64,000 nucleotides of DNA from Gordonia crocea (GTDB lineage: Bacteria > Actinomycetota > Actinomycetes > Mycobacteriales > Mycobacteriaceae), in assembly GCF_009932435.1 (NCBI RefSeq), contig NZ_BJOU01000001.1:1736001-1800000 (forward strand). Reading direction: 5' to 3'. How positions within the stretch are numbered: the first letter of the stretch is position 1; the number at the start of each line of letters is the position of its first letter. This document shows, piece by piece, positions 18,032-26,297 of this stretch. The notes beneath the pieces are model-generated. The model was not told the DNA's origin. It saw nothing but the letters and a program-made list of their open reading frames with translations, and made no database searches. The translations under genes were made by a program, and so were the position numbers.

Positions 18032-18703
18032 ATGACGGAGAAGCCGGCGCGGCGCCCCGCACTGACCAGGCGGCGGGTCGAGACGAGGGAGCGGCTTCTC
18101 GACGCGGCGATGACCGTCTTCGTCGAGAAGGGATTCGGGCGGACCCGGATCGACGACGTGTGCCGGGCCGCCGGCTACACCAAGGGCGCCTTCTACTCGA
18201 ACTTCGCCAGCCTCGAGGAACTCTTCTTCGCACTCTATGACCGACAATCGCAAGCCGGCGCCTCGGCCGTACTCGCCGCCGTCGACCGGAAGGCGGTGGG
18301 GATGGAGGCGGCGGGGATAGAGGCGGCGGGGACAGCCGACCCGGGGGCCGCCTCCCCCGACGTCATCGAGGTGGTGGCGGGGTGGGCGATGACGGTGCCG
18401 CTGGATCGGGACTGGCTGCTGATCAACACCGACTTCGTCTCCTACGCGGCGCGCTCTCCCGAGGTCGCGGCTGATTTGGCGGACCACCGACGCCGGTTGC
18501 GCGCCGAGGTCATCGATGGGTTGACGACCTTTATCGCCGAATCCGGCGTGGTGCTGCCGGCGTCGCTGCCCACGCCGGCGGCTCTGGCGCGGGCGGTGGT
18601 CACGGTGTACGACGGCGTGATCTACCAACTCCTGCTCGACATGGATGAGGCGCAGGTCCGACGCCACCTGGTGGACATCCTCGCCGCGATCGCCGCGCCG
18701 TAG
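18032..18703 (+). CDS. TetR family transcriptional regulator
   Basis: A 223-residue regulator. The DNA-binding domain runs from RVETRERLLDAAMTVFVEKG through TRIDDVCRAAGYTKGAFYSN, a textbook TetR helix-turn-helix. The C-terminal domain carries an insert with a small repeat (GMEAAGIEAAG). It lies 76 bp upstream of a secreted hydrolase on the same strand, and a 14-bp inverted repeat sits between them, so the hydrolase is a likely target. The ligand is unknown. Confidence 0.92.
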   Translation: MTEKPARRPALTRRRVETRERLLDAAMTVFVEKGFGRTRIDDVCRAAGYTKGAFYSNFASLEELFFALYDRQSQAGASAVLAAVDRKAVGMEAAGIEAAGTADPGAASPDVIEVVAGWAMTVPLDRDWLLINTDFVSYAARSPEVAADLADHRRRLRAEVIDGLTTFIAESGVVLPASLPTPAALARAVVTVYDGVIYQLLLDMDEAQVRRHLVDILAAIAAP

Positions 18704-18722
18704 CGGCACACCCCATGGTTTG

Positions 18723-18736
18723 ATACCTTTTGGTAT
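18723..18736 (+). promoter_or_regulatory. Inverted repeat, candidate TetR operator
   Basis: ATACCTTTTGGTAT, a perfect ATACC-N4-GGTAT palindrome about 45 bp before the hydrolase start. TetR proteins commonly bind repeats of this size and type. Confidence 0.5.
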
Positions 18737-18779
18737 TGAAACTAGAGGGGGCGTTGCCCCCGCGAGAGGGGCACCGCCG

Positions 18780-19691
18780 ATGCGGAAACCAACGACCATG
18801 CTGACGGCCGTGGCGGCCGCACTCTGCGCGACGGTGCTGGCGGGTGGTGCGGTGTCCGCGGCGCCGCCGGCGTCCGGTCCCGACGGGACGCTGGTCACCA
18901 CAACGCTGACGAATGCGGCCGGCACCCGGGCCTACCAGGTGTACACCCCGAGAGGATTGGCCCCGGGCCGCCCCCTGATCGCCTGGGTCCACGGCACCAG
19001 CAAGGTGCGCAACGGCGACCCGATGGGGCTGCGGCGGTCGAACACCCTGCTCGCCGAGGCGGACCGGCTCGGGTTCAGCGTGGTCGCGCCCCTGCAGTCG
19101 TTGCGCGCCAACGGTTCGGGCATGTGGCAGTTCTTCGAGCCCGCCGGGCTAACCCGCGGCCACGGCGAGGTGTCGATTCTCGCCGACATCCTGCGCATCG
19201 CGGCTCGCGACCAGCGGGCCGACCCCCGTCGCATCTACGCCATCGGACACTCGGCCGGCGGCGGCGCCGTCCAGGTGCTCGGCGCGCTCTACCCCGACAT
19301 CGTCTCGGCCATCGCGGTGTCGGCGGGCTTCCCCTTCCTCGGCGATCCCACCGGGACGGCGGCGCGCCGGGCGCGCGCCGGACGCCCGGTCCCGACCTTC
19401 CTGATCCACGGTGACCGCGACGACGTCGCGCCGCCGATCATCGGCGCCGCCGAACTCTCGGCGGCGTTGTCGGCCAACGGGATCGGTGGCGCACGACCGA
19501 GTGGCTCGCGGTACCTCCCGGCGGTCGGTGCCGACCGGTACCCGACCCGGATCACGACTTTCGGTGCGGGCCGCACCGAGGTGGTCGTCGCCGAGGTGAT
19601 CGGCGCCGGCCACCAGACCGGCCCGGGCGGGGTCACCCTCAACGGTCCGCGCCTGGACCGCTGGGTCGTCGGATTCCTCCTTGCCCACTGA
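18780..19691 (+). CDS. Secreted alpha/beta hydrolase, PHB-depolymerase/LpqC-like esterase
   Basis: A 303-residue exported serine hydrolase. A signal peptide of about 30 residues (MRKPTTMLTAVAAALCATVL, then GGAVSA) precedes the mature enzyme. The oxyanion region is IAWVHGTSKV, the nucleophile elbow is GHSAGGG, and acid and base are likely in HGDRDDV and GAGHQTGPG. This layout matches extracellular feruloyl-esterase/polyhydroxybutyrate-depolymerase-like proteins. The ATG at 18780 starts the signal peptide; the open frame upstream runs through intergenic DNA. The substrate is undetermined. Confidence 0.85.
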   Translation: MRKPTTMLTAVAAALCATVLAGGAVSAAPPASGPDGTLVTTTLTNAAGTRAYQVYTPRGLAPGRPLIAWVHGTSKVRNGDPMGLRRSNTLLAEADRLGFSVVAPLQSLRANGSGMWQFFEPAGLTRGHGEVSILADILRIAARDQRADPRRIYAIGHSAGGGAVQVLGALYPDIVSAIAVSAGFPFLGDPTGTAARRARAGRPVPTFLIHGDRDDVAPPIIGAAELSAALSANGIGGARPSGSRYLPAVGADRYPTRITTFGAGRTEVVVAEVIGAGHQTGPGGVTLNGPRLDRWVVGFLLAH

Positions 19692-19708
19692 TCGGTCTCG
19701 CCCCCTGA

Positions 19709-19810
19709 TTGATCGTCGACACAGCTTGACCGTCGACACAGCTTGATCGTCGACACAGCTTGATCGTCGACACAGCTTGATCGTCGACACAGCTTGATCG
19801 TCGACACAGC
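19709..19810 (+). repeat. 17-bp tandem repeat, six copies
   Basis: Six head-to-tail copies of TTGATCGTCGACACAGC at 19709, 19726, 19743, 19760, 19777 and 19794. Only the second differs (TTGACCGTC). Each unit contains the palindrome GTCGAC. The array fills most of the gap between the hydrolase stop and the siderophore-interacting gene, and a degenerate piece (GTGATCGTCG) follows. There are no spacers, so it is not CRISPR. Confidence 0.97.
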
Positions 19811-19843
19811 GCGGCGTGATCGTCGCCACCACGCGCCAGCGAC

Positions 19844-19866
19844 TTAGGTCAGCCTTTGCGTAGGGT
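19844..19866 (+). promoter_or_regulatory. IdeR/DtxR iron box overlapping a promoter
   Basis: TTAGGTCAGCCTTTGCGTA (19844-19862) matches 14 of 19 positions of a typical iron box (TTAGGTTAGCCTTACCTAA), with a perfect left TTAGGT half. It runs into a -10 TAGGGT (19861-19866). The siderophore-interacting gene starts at 19893, so iron-loaded IdeR should repress it. Confidence 0.7.
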
Positions 19867-19892
19867 GGGGGCATCGACTTTGTGGAGGATTC

Positions 19893-20765
19893 ATGGCCAA
19901 GCGGCTGAACACGATGCAGGTGCTGCGGACCGAGCGGCTGAGTCCGCACTTCGTCCGCGTCTATCTCGGCGGCGAGGGGTTTGACGACTTCCTCCCGGTC
20001 CGTGGGCGCGACGACGTGACGACGGACTGGGATAGCGACATGTACGTCAAGATCGTGTTCATGCCGGACGGCTCGGCGGTTCCCGACGACCTCGACCCGG
20101 CCGTTCTGCGGGGCGGATCGGGCGAGCCGGGCCAGCCGGTCCTGCGTACCTACACGATCCGCCGCTACGACCCGGCCGCCCGCGAGATGGCGATCGACTT
20201 CGTCGTGCACGGGGACGAGGGTTTGGCCGGGGCCTGGGCGCAGCGGGCCAGGCCCGGCGAGACGGTCCGCTTCCTGGGGCCGGGTAGCGGCTACCGCCCG
20301 CGCCCGGATGCGCCGTGGCACCTGCTCGCCTCGGATGAGGCCGGGCTGCCCGCCGTCGCGGCGGCGCTCGAGGTGCTGCCTGCCGATGCCCGCGGACAGG
20401 TCTTCATCGAAGTGGCCGATGCCGACGACGAACTCCCGCTGGTGGCCCCCGACGGGGTCACGATCACCTGGATCCACCGGGGCGGGGGCGCCGGCGAGGT
20501 CGGCGACGAGGCGGCCGGGGACAACGCACCGCTGATCGCCGCGGTCCGCAACGCCGAGTGGTGGGACGGCGAGCCGCAGGTCTTCATCCACGGCGAGGCG
20601 CAGGCGGTCATGCACAACCTGCGCGGCTATGTCCGCAAGGAGCGCGGGGTGGGGGCGGCCAATGCGTCGATCTCCGGCTACTGGCGCCGCGGCCGGACCG
20701 AGGAGGGGTTCCGGCAGTGGAAGGCCGACTTGCGCAAGGCCGAGGAACAGCCGCAGAACGGATAG
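19893..20765 (+). CDS. viuB: Siderophore-interacting FAD/NADPH ferric reductase (SIP, ViuB-like)
   Basis: A 290-residue flavoreductase that releases iron from ferric siderophores in the cytoplasm. The N-terminal FAD-binding domain has the LRTYTIRRYDP motif and IDFVVHGDEGLAGAWA; the C-terminal SIP domain ends FIHGEAQAVMHNLRGYVRKE followed by the ISGYWRRGRTEEGF signature. A GGAGG ribosome site precedes the ATG. The homologue next to xerC in M. tuberculosis is Rv2895c. The IdeR box immediately upstream agrees with an iron-uptake role. Confidence 0.93.
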   Translation: MAKRLNTMQVLRTERLSPHFVRVYLGGEGFDDFLPVRGRDDVTTDWDSDMYVKIVFMPDGSAVPDDLDPAVLRGGSGEPGQPVLRTYTIRRYDPAAREMAIDFVVHGDEGLAGAWAQRARPGETVRFLGPGSGYRPRPDAPWHLLASDEAGLPAVAAALEVLPADARGQVFIEVADADDELPLVAPDGVTITWIHRGGGAGEVGDEAAGDNAPLIAAVRNAEWWDGEPQVFIHGEAQAVMHNLRGYVRKERGVGAANASISGYWRRGRTEEGFRQWKADLRKAEEQPQNG

Positions 20766-20877
20766 TCGACGCGGATCGCGCGACACCCCCAAACTGCGGT
20801 AAACGGGCAGGTTAACGGAGGTTTCGGACAAACGGATGGCCCGCAAAAACGGACTCATGATTTCCCTAGTCTTTTCG

Positions 20878-20931
20878 AGGGGATACCCCTACTTTTCGCC
20901 AAGGCTGGTGTCGGGTTCGCGTTGCTAGCTT
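20878..20931 (+). promoter_or_regulatory. Candidate regulatory region of the 30-residue gene
   Basis: AGGGG-ATA-CCCCT (20878-20890) is a perfect 5-bp-arm palindrome, and the sequence CTTTTCG occurs on either side of it. TAGCTT (20926-20931) is a plausible -10, which would give a leader of about 46 nt before the ATG at 20985. Confidence 0.35.
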
Positions 20932-20984
20932 CATCGGTGTCGGGCACTTCGGCCCGGCGCAGAAGAAGTGAAGGAAGACACCCA

Positions 20985-21077
20985 ATGTCGAAGCCCAAGA
21001 AGGCCAAGCACAAGTCCTCGCTGTTCCTCCCGTTCCACGTGAAGAAGAAGGAGCACCACGCCAAGAAGTCCAAGTAG
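20985..21077 (+). CDS. Small basic protein, 30 residues, unknown function
   Basis: An ATG with a good AAGGAAG ribosome site 7 nt upstream opens a 30-codon frame starting [20 protein letters not shown] and ending [15 protein letters not shown], about 40 percent Lys plus His. It has its own candidate promoter and is closed by a strong terminator 28 bp after the stop, so it looks like an independent transcription unit. It is not the bS22/AURKAIP1 small ribosomal protein, whose sequence differs. Nucleic-acid or ribosome binding is plausible from charge alone; the family is not recognised. Confidence 0.6.
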   Translation: MSKPKKAKHKSSLFLPFHVKKKEHHAKKSK

Positions 21078-21104
21078 GACCGGCCTTCCCCTCCGACGTC
21101 TCCG

Positions 21105-21143
21105 ACGCCCCCGACCGATCACGGTCGGGGGCGTTGTCGTTTG
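21105..21143 (+). terminator. Intrinsic terminator after the 30-residue gene
   Basis: A perfect 13-bp stem (ACGCCCCCGACCG at 21105-21117 with 21122-21134), loop ATCA, followed by TGTCGTTTGG. Confidence 0.85.
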
Positions 21144-21252
21144 GGCTTTGGCGGCCAGCCGGCCCCTTCCGGAAACGGCGCGGCGTAACGGTCTGGTCGC
21201 AACCGGGCGCGTCGGATTGCGGTCACGACAGGGTCGGCGTGGACTGGTCGGC

Positions 21253-22170
21253 ATGGTCCAGGAGCACGGCGTCGTCGAAGAGTTCGCGGCACACCTGCGC
21301 CTGGAGAAGGCGCGCAGCGAGCACACCGTGCGCGCCTACACCGGGGACGTGCGCTCCCTGATCGCCTTCGCGGGTGCACGGGGGGTGGCCGTCGCGGACA
21401 TCGACCTCGCCCTGCTGCGCGCGTGGCTGGCCGAGCAGACCCGGCGCGGCATCGCCCGCACGACGATTGCGCGCCAAGTCTCCAGCGCCAAGACCTTCGG
21501 GGCGTGGGCGACCCGGGAGGGAGTCTTCGCCGCCGACCCGACGGCCCGATTGCAAGCGCCGAAGGCCCATCGCGTCCTGCCGCATGTGCTGTCCCCGGAA
21601 CAGGCCCGGGCGGTGACCGAGATTCCCGTCGCCGACGGCGAACGCGCGATTGGTGAGGCGCCGACACCGATCGAACTGCGCGACCGACTGATCCTGGAAC
21701 TGCTGTACGCGAGCGGAATCCGCGTCGGCGAGCTGTGCGGCCTCGACATCGACGACGTCGACGACGCCCGGCAAGTCCTCCGCGTGATCGGTAAGGGCAA
21801 CAAGCAGCGCACCGTGCCGTTCGGCCGTCCCGCCGCCCGCGCGCTGGCGGATTGGCGCCGCGACGGCCGACCCGAACTCGCCACCGCCTCCTCCGGGGCG
21901 GCGCTGCTGCTCGGTGCGCGCGGCGGGCGCCTCGACCAGCGCATGGCGCGAACCGTGGTCACCAAGGCCGTTGAAGCGGTCGGGGGACCGGCGATGGGAC
22001 CCCACGGTCTGCGCCACAGCGCCGCGACCCACCTCCTCGAAGGAGGCGCCGACCTGCGCGTCGTGCAGGAGTTGCTGGGCCACTCGTCGTTGGCGACGAC
22101 CCAGCTCTACACCCACGTCAGCGTCGAGCGCCTGCGCGCCGTGCACGCGCAGGCGCACCCGCGTGCCTAG
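21253..22170 (+). CDS. xerC: Tyrosine recombinase XerC
   Basis: Resolves chromosome dimers at dif with XerD. The 305 residues contain an N-terminal SAM-like core-binding domain ([20 protein letters not shown]) and a catalytic domain with Arg in [14 protein letters not shown], Lys in [26 protein letters not shown] (His-x-x-Arg) and the final [15 protein letters not shown] with the nucleophilic Tyr. ATG at 21253 begins [11 protein letters not shown]; the upstream open frame runs into the terminator. A neighbouring dprA/viuB context matches Rv2894c (xerC) rather than xerD. Confidence 0.94.
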   Translation: MVQEHGVVEEFAAHLRLEKARSEHTVRAYTGDVRSLIAFAGARGVAVADIDLALLRAWLAEQTRRGIARTTIARQVSSAKTFGAWATREGVFAADPTARLQAPKAHRVLPHVLSPEQARAVTEIPVADGERAIGEAPTPIELRDRLILELLYASGIRVGELCGLDIDDVDDARQVLRVIGKGNKQRTVPFGRPAARALADWRRDGRPELATASSGAALLLGARGGRLDQRMARTVVTKAVEAVGGPAMGPHGLRHSAATHLLEGGADLRVVQELLGHSSLATTQLYTHVSVERLRAVHAQAHPRA

Positions 22171-22174
22171 CCGG

Positions 22175-22180
22175 TAGCGT
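22175..22180 (+). promoter_or_regulatory. Leaderless -10 element of the dipeptidase gene
   Basis: TAGCGT ends 6 nt before the GTG at 22187, immediately after the xerC stop codon. Confidence 0.45.
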
Positions 22181-22186
22181 GGACGC

Positions 22187-22855
22187 GTGATCAGCAAGCG
22201 CATCTGCGGGGTCGTCGTCGGTACCGCCGCCACTGTCGCCACCGTCGCCACTGTCGGGCTTTCCGCACCGACGCACGCGGTTCCCCCGGTGGGGCCGACA
22301 GCCGCCGCCGACGGTCTCGTCGACGTCGCGACCGCGGTGCCGGACGCCCTGATCGATCTGCGCTACGCCACGGCGGACAACTTCACCAAGGTGCGGCTCT
22401 ATCCGCGCGGGGCGCGGTGTCTGGTGCACAACTCGATGGCGCCCGGATTGGCCACCGCGGCGAATCGGTTGCGCGGCAAGGGTTTGCGCCTGGTGTTTTG
22501 GGACTGCTATCGGCCGCACTCGGCGCAGGTGAAGATGTGGCAGGTCGTGCCGAATGCCGCCTGGGTGGCGCGTCCGGGCCCGATGGCGACCAGTCACGAA
22601 GCGGGCCGCTCGGTCGACGTCACCCTGGCCGGCCGCGACGGCCGCCGACTCGACATGGGCACCGGATTCGATGACTTCACCCCCGCCTCGCATGCCGGGG
22701 CGACGGGGATCGGTGCCGCCGCCCAACGCAACCGGGCCACCCTGCGACGGGCGATGGAGTCCGGCGGCCTCGCCCAGTACGCCGGCGAGTGGTGGCACTA
22801 CGACGGACCCGGATCGGGGACCCCGCGCCCGCACCTGCACGCGCCGGTGGACTAA
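22187..22855 (+). CDS. D-alanyl-D-alanine dipeptidase (VanX/DdpX, M15D), exported
   Basis: A 222-residue zinc peptidase with a signal peptide ending near APTHA. The M15 family motifs are all present: substrate Arg in VFWDCYRPHSAQVKMW, the zinc motif SHEAGRSVDV (S-x-H-x-x-G-x-x-x-D), and EWWHYDG with the catalytic Glu and third zinc His. VanX enzymes hydrolyse D-Ala-D-Ala; an exported version more likely recycles released dipeptide or trims peptidoglycan than gives vancomycin resistance, since no vanH/vanA genes are nearby. GTG start. Convergent with the M23 gene, overlapping by 4 bp. Confidence 0.9.
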   Translation: MISKRICGVVVGTAATVATVATVGLSAPTHAVPPVGPTAAADGLVDVATAVPDALIDLRYATADNFTKVRLYPRGARCLVHNSMAPGLATAANRLRGKGLRLVFWDCYRPHSAQVKMWQVVPNAAWVARPGPMATSHEAGRSVDVTLAGRDGRRLDMGTGFDDFTPASHAGATGIGAAAQRNRATLRRAMESGGLAQYAGEWWHYDGPGSGTPRPHLHAPVD

Positions 22856-23358
22856 CGCCCGTCGGGCACCGGGTACAGCCGCACCCGCAGCGCGCCGACG
22901 AGGCCCAGCGGGTTGCGGTAGCCCGCATGCGGGCCCGACCCGGTCCGCGCACCCCAATGCAGGCAGGCGGTGACCGGGCATCCCTCGTGGCCGGATTGCA
23001 GAAGGCCGAGGACGGTGCCGCGGACGACGGCGTCGCCCGCCCTCACCCGCGGCTGCACCGGCTCGTAGGTGGTCCACAGCACGGGGGAGTGTCGGATGGA
23101 CACCACCGGCTTGCCGCCCACCCGGCCCGCGAAAACCACCGTGCCGGCCCCGGCGGCCAGCACCGGCTGCCCGTCGTCGCCGGCCAGGTCGACACCGCGG
23201 TGTCCGGACAACCAGCGCTGCGCCGGCGGGTCGTAGGCGGTGACCACCCGTGGCCGCGGTTGCCGCGGCCAGTCGTAGCCCGGCGCCGCACCGGCGCGCG
23301 GGGCAGACGAGGAGAGCGTGACGAGCACGCCTGCGGCGGCGATCGCGAATCGGGTCAT
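22852..23358 (-). CDS. Exported M23-fold (LytM) protein lacking catalytic histidines
   Basis: A 168-residue protein with a cleavable signal ([15 protein letters not shown], cut near AGAAPG). The M23 zinc ligands are visible in [14 protein letters not shown] and in the last His of CLHWGAR. However, the first His of the catalytic HxH is Cys (ACLHWG), and the usual YxHL histidine is replaced (TTYEPV). Retaining ligands but losing both catalytic positions resembles degenerate LytM factors that activate amidases rather than cut peptidoglycan. The homologue beside rpsB in M. tuberculosis is Rv2891. Divergent from rpsB. Confidence 0.85.
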   Translation of the reverse strand: MTRFAIAAAGVLVTLSSSAPRAGAAPGYDWPRQPRPRVVTAYDPPAQRWLSGHRGVDLAGDDGQPVLAAGAGTVVFAGRVGGKPVVSIRHSPVLWTTYEPVQPRVRAGDAVVRGTVLGLLQSGHEGCPVTACLHWGARTGSGPHAGYRNPLGLVGALRVRLYPVPDGR

Positions 23359-23416
23359 ACGACTTGGACGCAGCGGGATGCGGTGCGGTTCCCGCGAGGG
23401 GTGCCGCGGAACCGAT

Positions 23417-23445
23417 TTGGTGGCGCCGACCTGCGCCGTTAGACT
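23417..23445 (+). promoter_or_regulatory. Probable rpsB promoter
   Basis: TTGGTG (23417-23422), a 17-nt spacer and TAGACT (23440-23445). Transcription would begin near 23452, leaving a GC-rich leader of about 180 nt before rpsB that could hold autoregulatory structure. No other feature is seen in 23359-23629. Confidence 0.55.
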
Positions 23446-23629
23446 TGATGACGCACTTCGTCTCCGCTTTGCCGAAGATGACGTGACTTCGCATGCTCGC
23501 TACCGATCTTCGCTGGTCGGCGCGGTGCGGGCAGTCCCGAGCACTCGGGTCCGCCACCGCGGCAAGCATCAGGATCTCCCGCCAAACCGGGCGGGTGATG
23601 ACAACTGCAACAGAATGGGAGTCTCGACG

Positions 23630-24499
23630 ATGGCTGTCGTGACCATGAAGCAGCTGCTGGACAGCGGTGCACATTTCGGGCATCAGACCCGCCGGTGGAA
23701 CCCGAAGATGAAGCGATTCATCTTCACCGACCGCAACGGCATCTACATCATCGATTTGCAGCAGACGCTGACCTACATCGATAGCGCCTACGAGTTCGTC
23801 AAGGAGACCGTGGCCCACGGCGGCACCGTCCTCTTCGTCGGCACCAAGAAGCAGGCGCAGGAATCGATCGCCGAAGAGGCGACCCGCGTCGGCATGCCCT
23901 ACGTCAACCAGCGCTGGCTGGGCGGCATGCTCACCAACTTCTCGACCGTCCACAAGCGCCTGCAGCGCCTGAAGGAGCTCGAGACCATGGAGCAGACCGG
24001 TGGCTTCGAGGGCCGCACCAAGAAGGAAATCTTGATGCTGACCCGCGAGAAGAACAAGCTGGAGCGCACGCTCGGCGGTATCCGCGACATGGCCAAGGTC
24101 CCGTCGGCCATCTGGGTCGTCGACACCAACAAGGAGCACATCGCCGTCGGCGAGGCCCGCAAGCTGAACATCCCGGTCATCGCGATCCTCGACACCAACT
24201 GCGATCCCGATCTCGTCGACTACCCGATCCCGGGCAACGACGACGCCATCCGCAGCGCCGCGCTGCTGACCCGCGTCATCGCATCGGCCGTGGCCGAGGG
24301 CGTGCAGGCGCGTGCCGGCCAGTCCGCCGGCGACGACAAGCCGGAGGCCGCCGGTGCCGGCGAGCCGCTCGCCGAGTGGGAGCAGGAACTGCTCGCCGAG
24401 GCAACCGCCTCGACCGAGACCGCTGCCGCCGACGAGGCCAAGGCCACCGACGCCCCGGCCACCGAGGCGCCCGCCGCCGAGGCTCCGGCCGCCGAGTAG
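23630..24499 (+). CDS. rpsB: 30S ribosomal protein S2
   Basis: A 289-residue uS2 starting [20 protein letters not shown] and containing [20 protein letters not shown] and [20 protein letters not shown]. An alternative ATG 15 bases upstream exists, but the conserved N-terminus supports 23630. The C-terminal 45 residues are an Ala/Glu/Pro-rich tail typical of high-GC relatives. First gene of rpsB-tsf. Confidence 0.97.
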   Translation: MAVVTMKQLLDSGAHFGHQTRRWNPKMKRFIFTDRNGIYIIDLQQTLTYIDSAYEFVKETVAHGGTVLFVGTKKQAQESIAEEATRVGMPYVNQRWLGGMLTNFSTVHKRLQRLKELETMEQTGGFEGRTKKEILMLTREKNKLERTLGGIRDMAKVPSAIWVVDTNKEHIAVGEARKLNIPVIAILDTNCDPDLVDYPIPGNDDAIRSAALLTRVIASAVAEGVQARAGQSAGDDKPEAAGAGEPLAEWEQELLAEATASTETAAADEAKATDAPATEAPAAEAPAAE

Positions 24500-24584
24500 T
24501 CACTGCGGCACCCGCGGCCGAAGGGTCGCGGGGGCCCGCGGACACCACACCAACCAGCCAATCCGATAAGGAGGCTCGCCACCC

Positions 24585-25409
24585 ATGGCGAACTACACCG
24601 CAGCCGACGTCAAGCGGCTTCGTGAGCTCACCGGCTCGGGCATGCTCGATTGCAAGAACGCCCTGGCCAACAACGACGGCGACTTCGACAAGGCCGTCGA
24701 GGAACTGCGCATCAAGGGCGCCAAGGACGTCGGCAAGCGCGCCGAGCGCTCCACGGCCGAGGGTCTCGTCGCCGCCCGCGACGGTGCGATGATCGAGCTC
24801 AACAGCGAGACCGACTTCGTCGCCAAGAACGACGAGTTCCAGGCCCTGGCCGACCAGGTCCTCGACGCCGCGCTGGCCGCCAAGACCAGCGATGTCGAGG
24901 AGCTCAAGGCCGCCAAGCTGGGCGAGGGCACCGTGGCTGACGCCATTGCGGCCCTGTCGGCCAAGATCGGCGAGAAGCTCGAACTGCGCCGCGTCGTCTA
25001 CTACGACGGCCCGGTCGCGACCTACCTGCACAAGCGCGCGTCGGACCTGCCGCCGGCCGTGGGTGTGTTGGTGTCCTACACCGGTGAGGGCGATGCCGCG
25101 GCGGAGGCCGCCCGCGGTGCCGCCATGCAGGTCGCCGCACTGAAGGCTCGCTACACCAGCCGCGACGAGGTCCCCGAGGACGTCCAGGCCAACGAGCGAC
25201 GCATCGCCGAGCAGACCGCTCGCGAGGAGGGCAAGCCCGAGCAGGCGCTGCCCAAGATCGTCGAAGGCCGTCTCACCGGCTACTTCAAGGACGTCGTCCT
25301 GATCGACCAGCCGTCGGTCACCGACTCCAAGAAGACCGTCGGTGCGATTCTCAGCGACGCCGGCGTCAGCGTGAAGGCCTTCACCCGCTTCGAGGTGGGC
25401 CAGTCCTAA
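24585..25409 (+). CDS. tsf: Translation elongation factor Ts
   Basis: A 274-residue guanine-nucleotide exchange factor for EF-Tu. The UBA-like N-terminus ([20 protein letters not shown]) and the EF-Tu-contacting [13 protein letters not shown] signature are present, followed by the two core subdomains. An AAGGAGG site precedes the ATG. It follows rpsB by 85 bp and ends before a terminator. Confidence 0.98.
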   Translation: MANYTAADVKRLRELTGSGMLDCKNALANNDGDFDKAVEELRIKGAKDVGKRAERSTAEGLVAARDGAMIELNSETDFVAKNDEFQALADQVLDAALAAKTSDVEELKAAKLGEGTVADAIAALSAKIGEKLELRRVVYYDGPVATYLHKRASDLPPAVGVLVSYTGEGDAAAEAARGAAMQVAALKARYTSRDEVPEDVQANERRIAEQTAREEGKPEQALPKIVEGRLTGYFKDVVLIDQPSVTDSKKTVGAILSDAGVSVKAFTRFEVGQS

Positions 25410-25427
25410 CCGGACTGCAATGACCAC

Positions 25428-25470
25428 GTGGGCCCCGCCTCCCGTCCGACAGGTCGGGGGCGGGGCCCAC
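25428..25470 (+). terminator. Intrinsic terminator-like hairpin after tsf
   Basis: A 12-bp perfect stem (GTGGGCCCCGCC at 25428-25439 with 25459-25470) closing a 19-nt region. There is no T tract, as is often the case in high-GC actinobacteria. Confidence 0.7.
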
Positions 25471-25482
25471 TGGCGTGCACCC

Positions 25483-25488
25483 TAAGAT
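25483..25488 (+). promoter_or_regulatory. -10 element of pyrH-frr-cdsA
   Basis: TAAGAT ends 9 nt before the GTG at 25498, so the pyrH transcript is probably leaderless or nearly so. It lies directly downstream of the tsf hairpin. Confidence 0.5.
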
Positions 25489-25497
25489 GGAACGAGT

Positions 25498-26280
25498 GTG
25501 TCTGCGAACGGGAACGGGGCACGCGAACCACATGAGGCGAGGAGTGAGATGACGGGGTCGGACGGCACTGCTCGGCGCGGTTACAAGCGCGTCCTGTTGA
25601 AGCTCGGCGGCGAGATGTTCGGTGGTGGGGAGGTCGGACTCGACCCCGACGTGGTGGCCGCGGTGGCCGACCAGATCGCCGAGGTCGTGCGCGACGGTGC
25701 GCAGATCGCCGTCGTCATCGGCGGTGGCAACTTCTTCCGCGGCGCCGAACTGCAACAGCGCGGGTTGGACCGCGCGCGTTCGGACTACATGGGCATGCTC
25801 GGCACCGTCATGAACTGCCTGGCGCTGCAAGACTTCCTGGAGAAGCGCGGCGTGACCACGCGCGTCCAAACGGCGATCACGATGGGCCAGGTGGCCGAGC
25901 CCTACCTGCCGTTGCGCGCGGTGCGCCACCTGGAGAAGGGACGCGTGGTCATCTTCGGCGCCGGTATGGGCATGCCCTACTTCTCGACCGACACCACCGC
26001 CGCCCAGCGGGCGCTGGAGATCAAGGCCGAGGTGGTCTTGATGGCCAAGGCCGTCGACGGCGTCTACACCGCGGACCCCCGCGAAGACCCCGACGCGACG
26101 ATGTTCACCGAGATCAGCCACCGCGACGTCCTCGACAAAGAGCTCAAAGTCGCCGACGCGACCGCGTTCAGCCTCTGTATGGACAACAAGATGCCGATGT
26201 TGGTGTTCAATCTGTTGACTGAGGGAAACATTGCGCGCGCCATTGCCGGCGAGCGCATCGGCACCCTCGTCACGACCTAG
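25498..26280 (+). CDS. pyrH: UMP kinase
   Basis: Phosphorylates UMP to UDP. The 260 residues contain the amino-acid-kinase core [60 protein letters not shown] and [16 protein letters not shown]. The GTG at 25498 gives a 28-residue N-terminal extension similar in length to the M. tuberculosis protein, and fits the nearby -10. An internal ATG at 25549 with an AGGAG site only 4 nt upstream is the alternative. Start of the pyrH-frr-cdsA operon. Confidence 0.95.
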   Translation: MSANGNGAREPHEARSEMTGSDGTARRGYKRVLLKLGGEMFGGGEVGLDPDVVAAVADQIAEVVRDGAQIAVVIGGGNFFRGAELQQRGLDRARSDYMGMLGTVMNCLALQDFLEKRGVTTRVQTAITMGQVAEPYLPLRAVRHLEKGRVVIFGAGMGMPYFSTDTTAAQRALEIKAEVVLMAKAVDGVYTADPREDPDATMFTEISHRDVLDKELKVADATAFSLCMDNKMPMLVFNLLTEGNIARAIAGERIGTLVTT

Positions 26281-26297
26281 GAGAAACGTAGATACCC

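Noticed and set aside
18019-19691. TetR plus hydrolase as a KstR-type sterol operon
   Set aside because: The palindrome is ATACC-N4-GGTAT, not the KstR motif, and the enzyme lacks sterol-degradation signatures.
19709-19810. CRISPR array
   Set aside because: The repeats are head-to-tail with no spacers, and no cas genes are present.
20985-21077. The 30-residue protein as bS22 (AURKAIP1-like small ribosomal protein)
   Set aside because: bS22 is a different Lys/Arg sequence (KKRRKRMSKKKHRK type). This peptide is Lys/His with a central hydrophobic SLFLPF and does not align.
22187-22855. Vancomycin resistance gene (vanX)
   Set aside because: The family match is real, but no vanH, vanA or VanRS genes are nearby and the protein has a signal peptide. 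A peptidoglycan turnover role is more likely.
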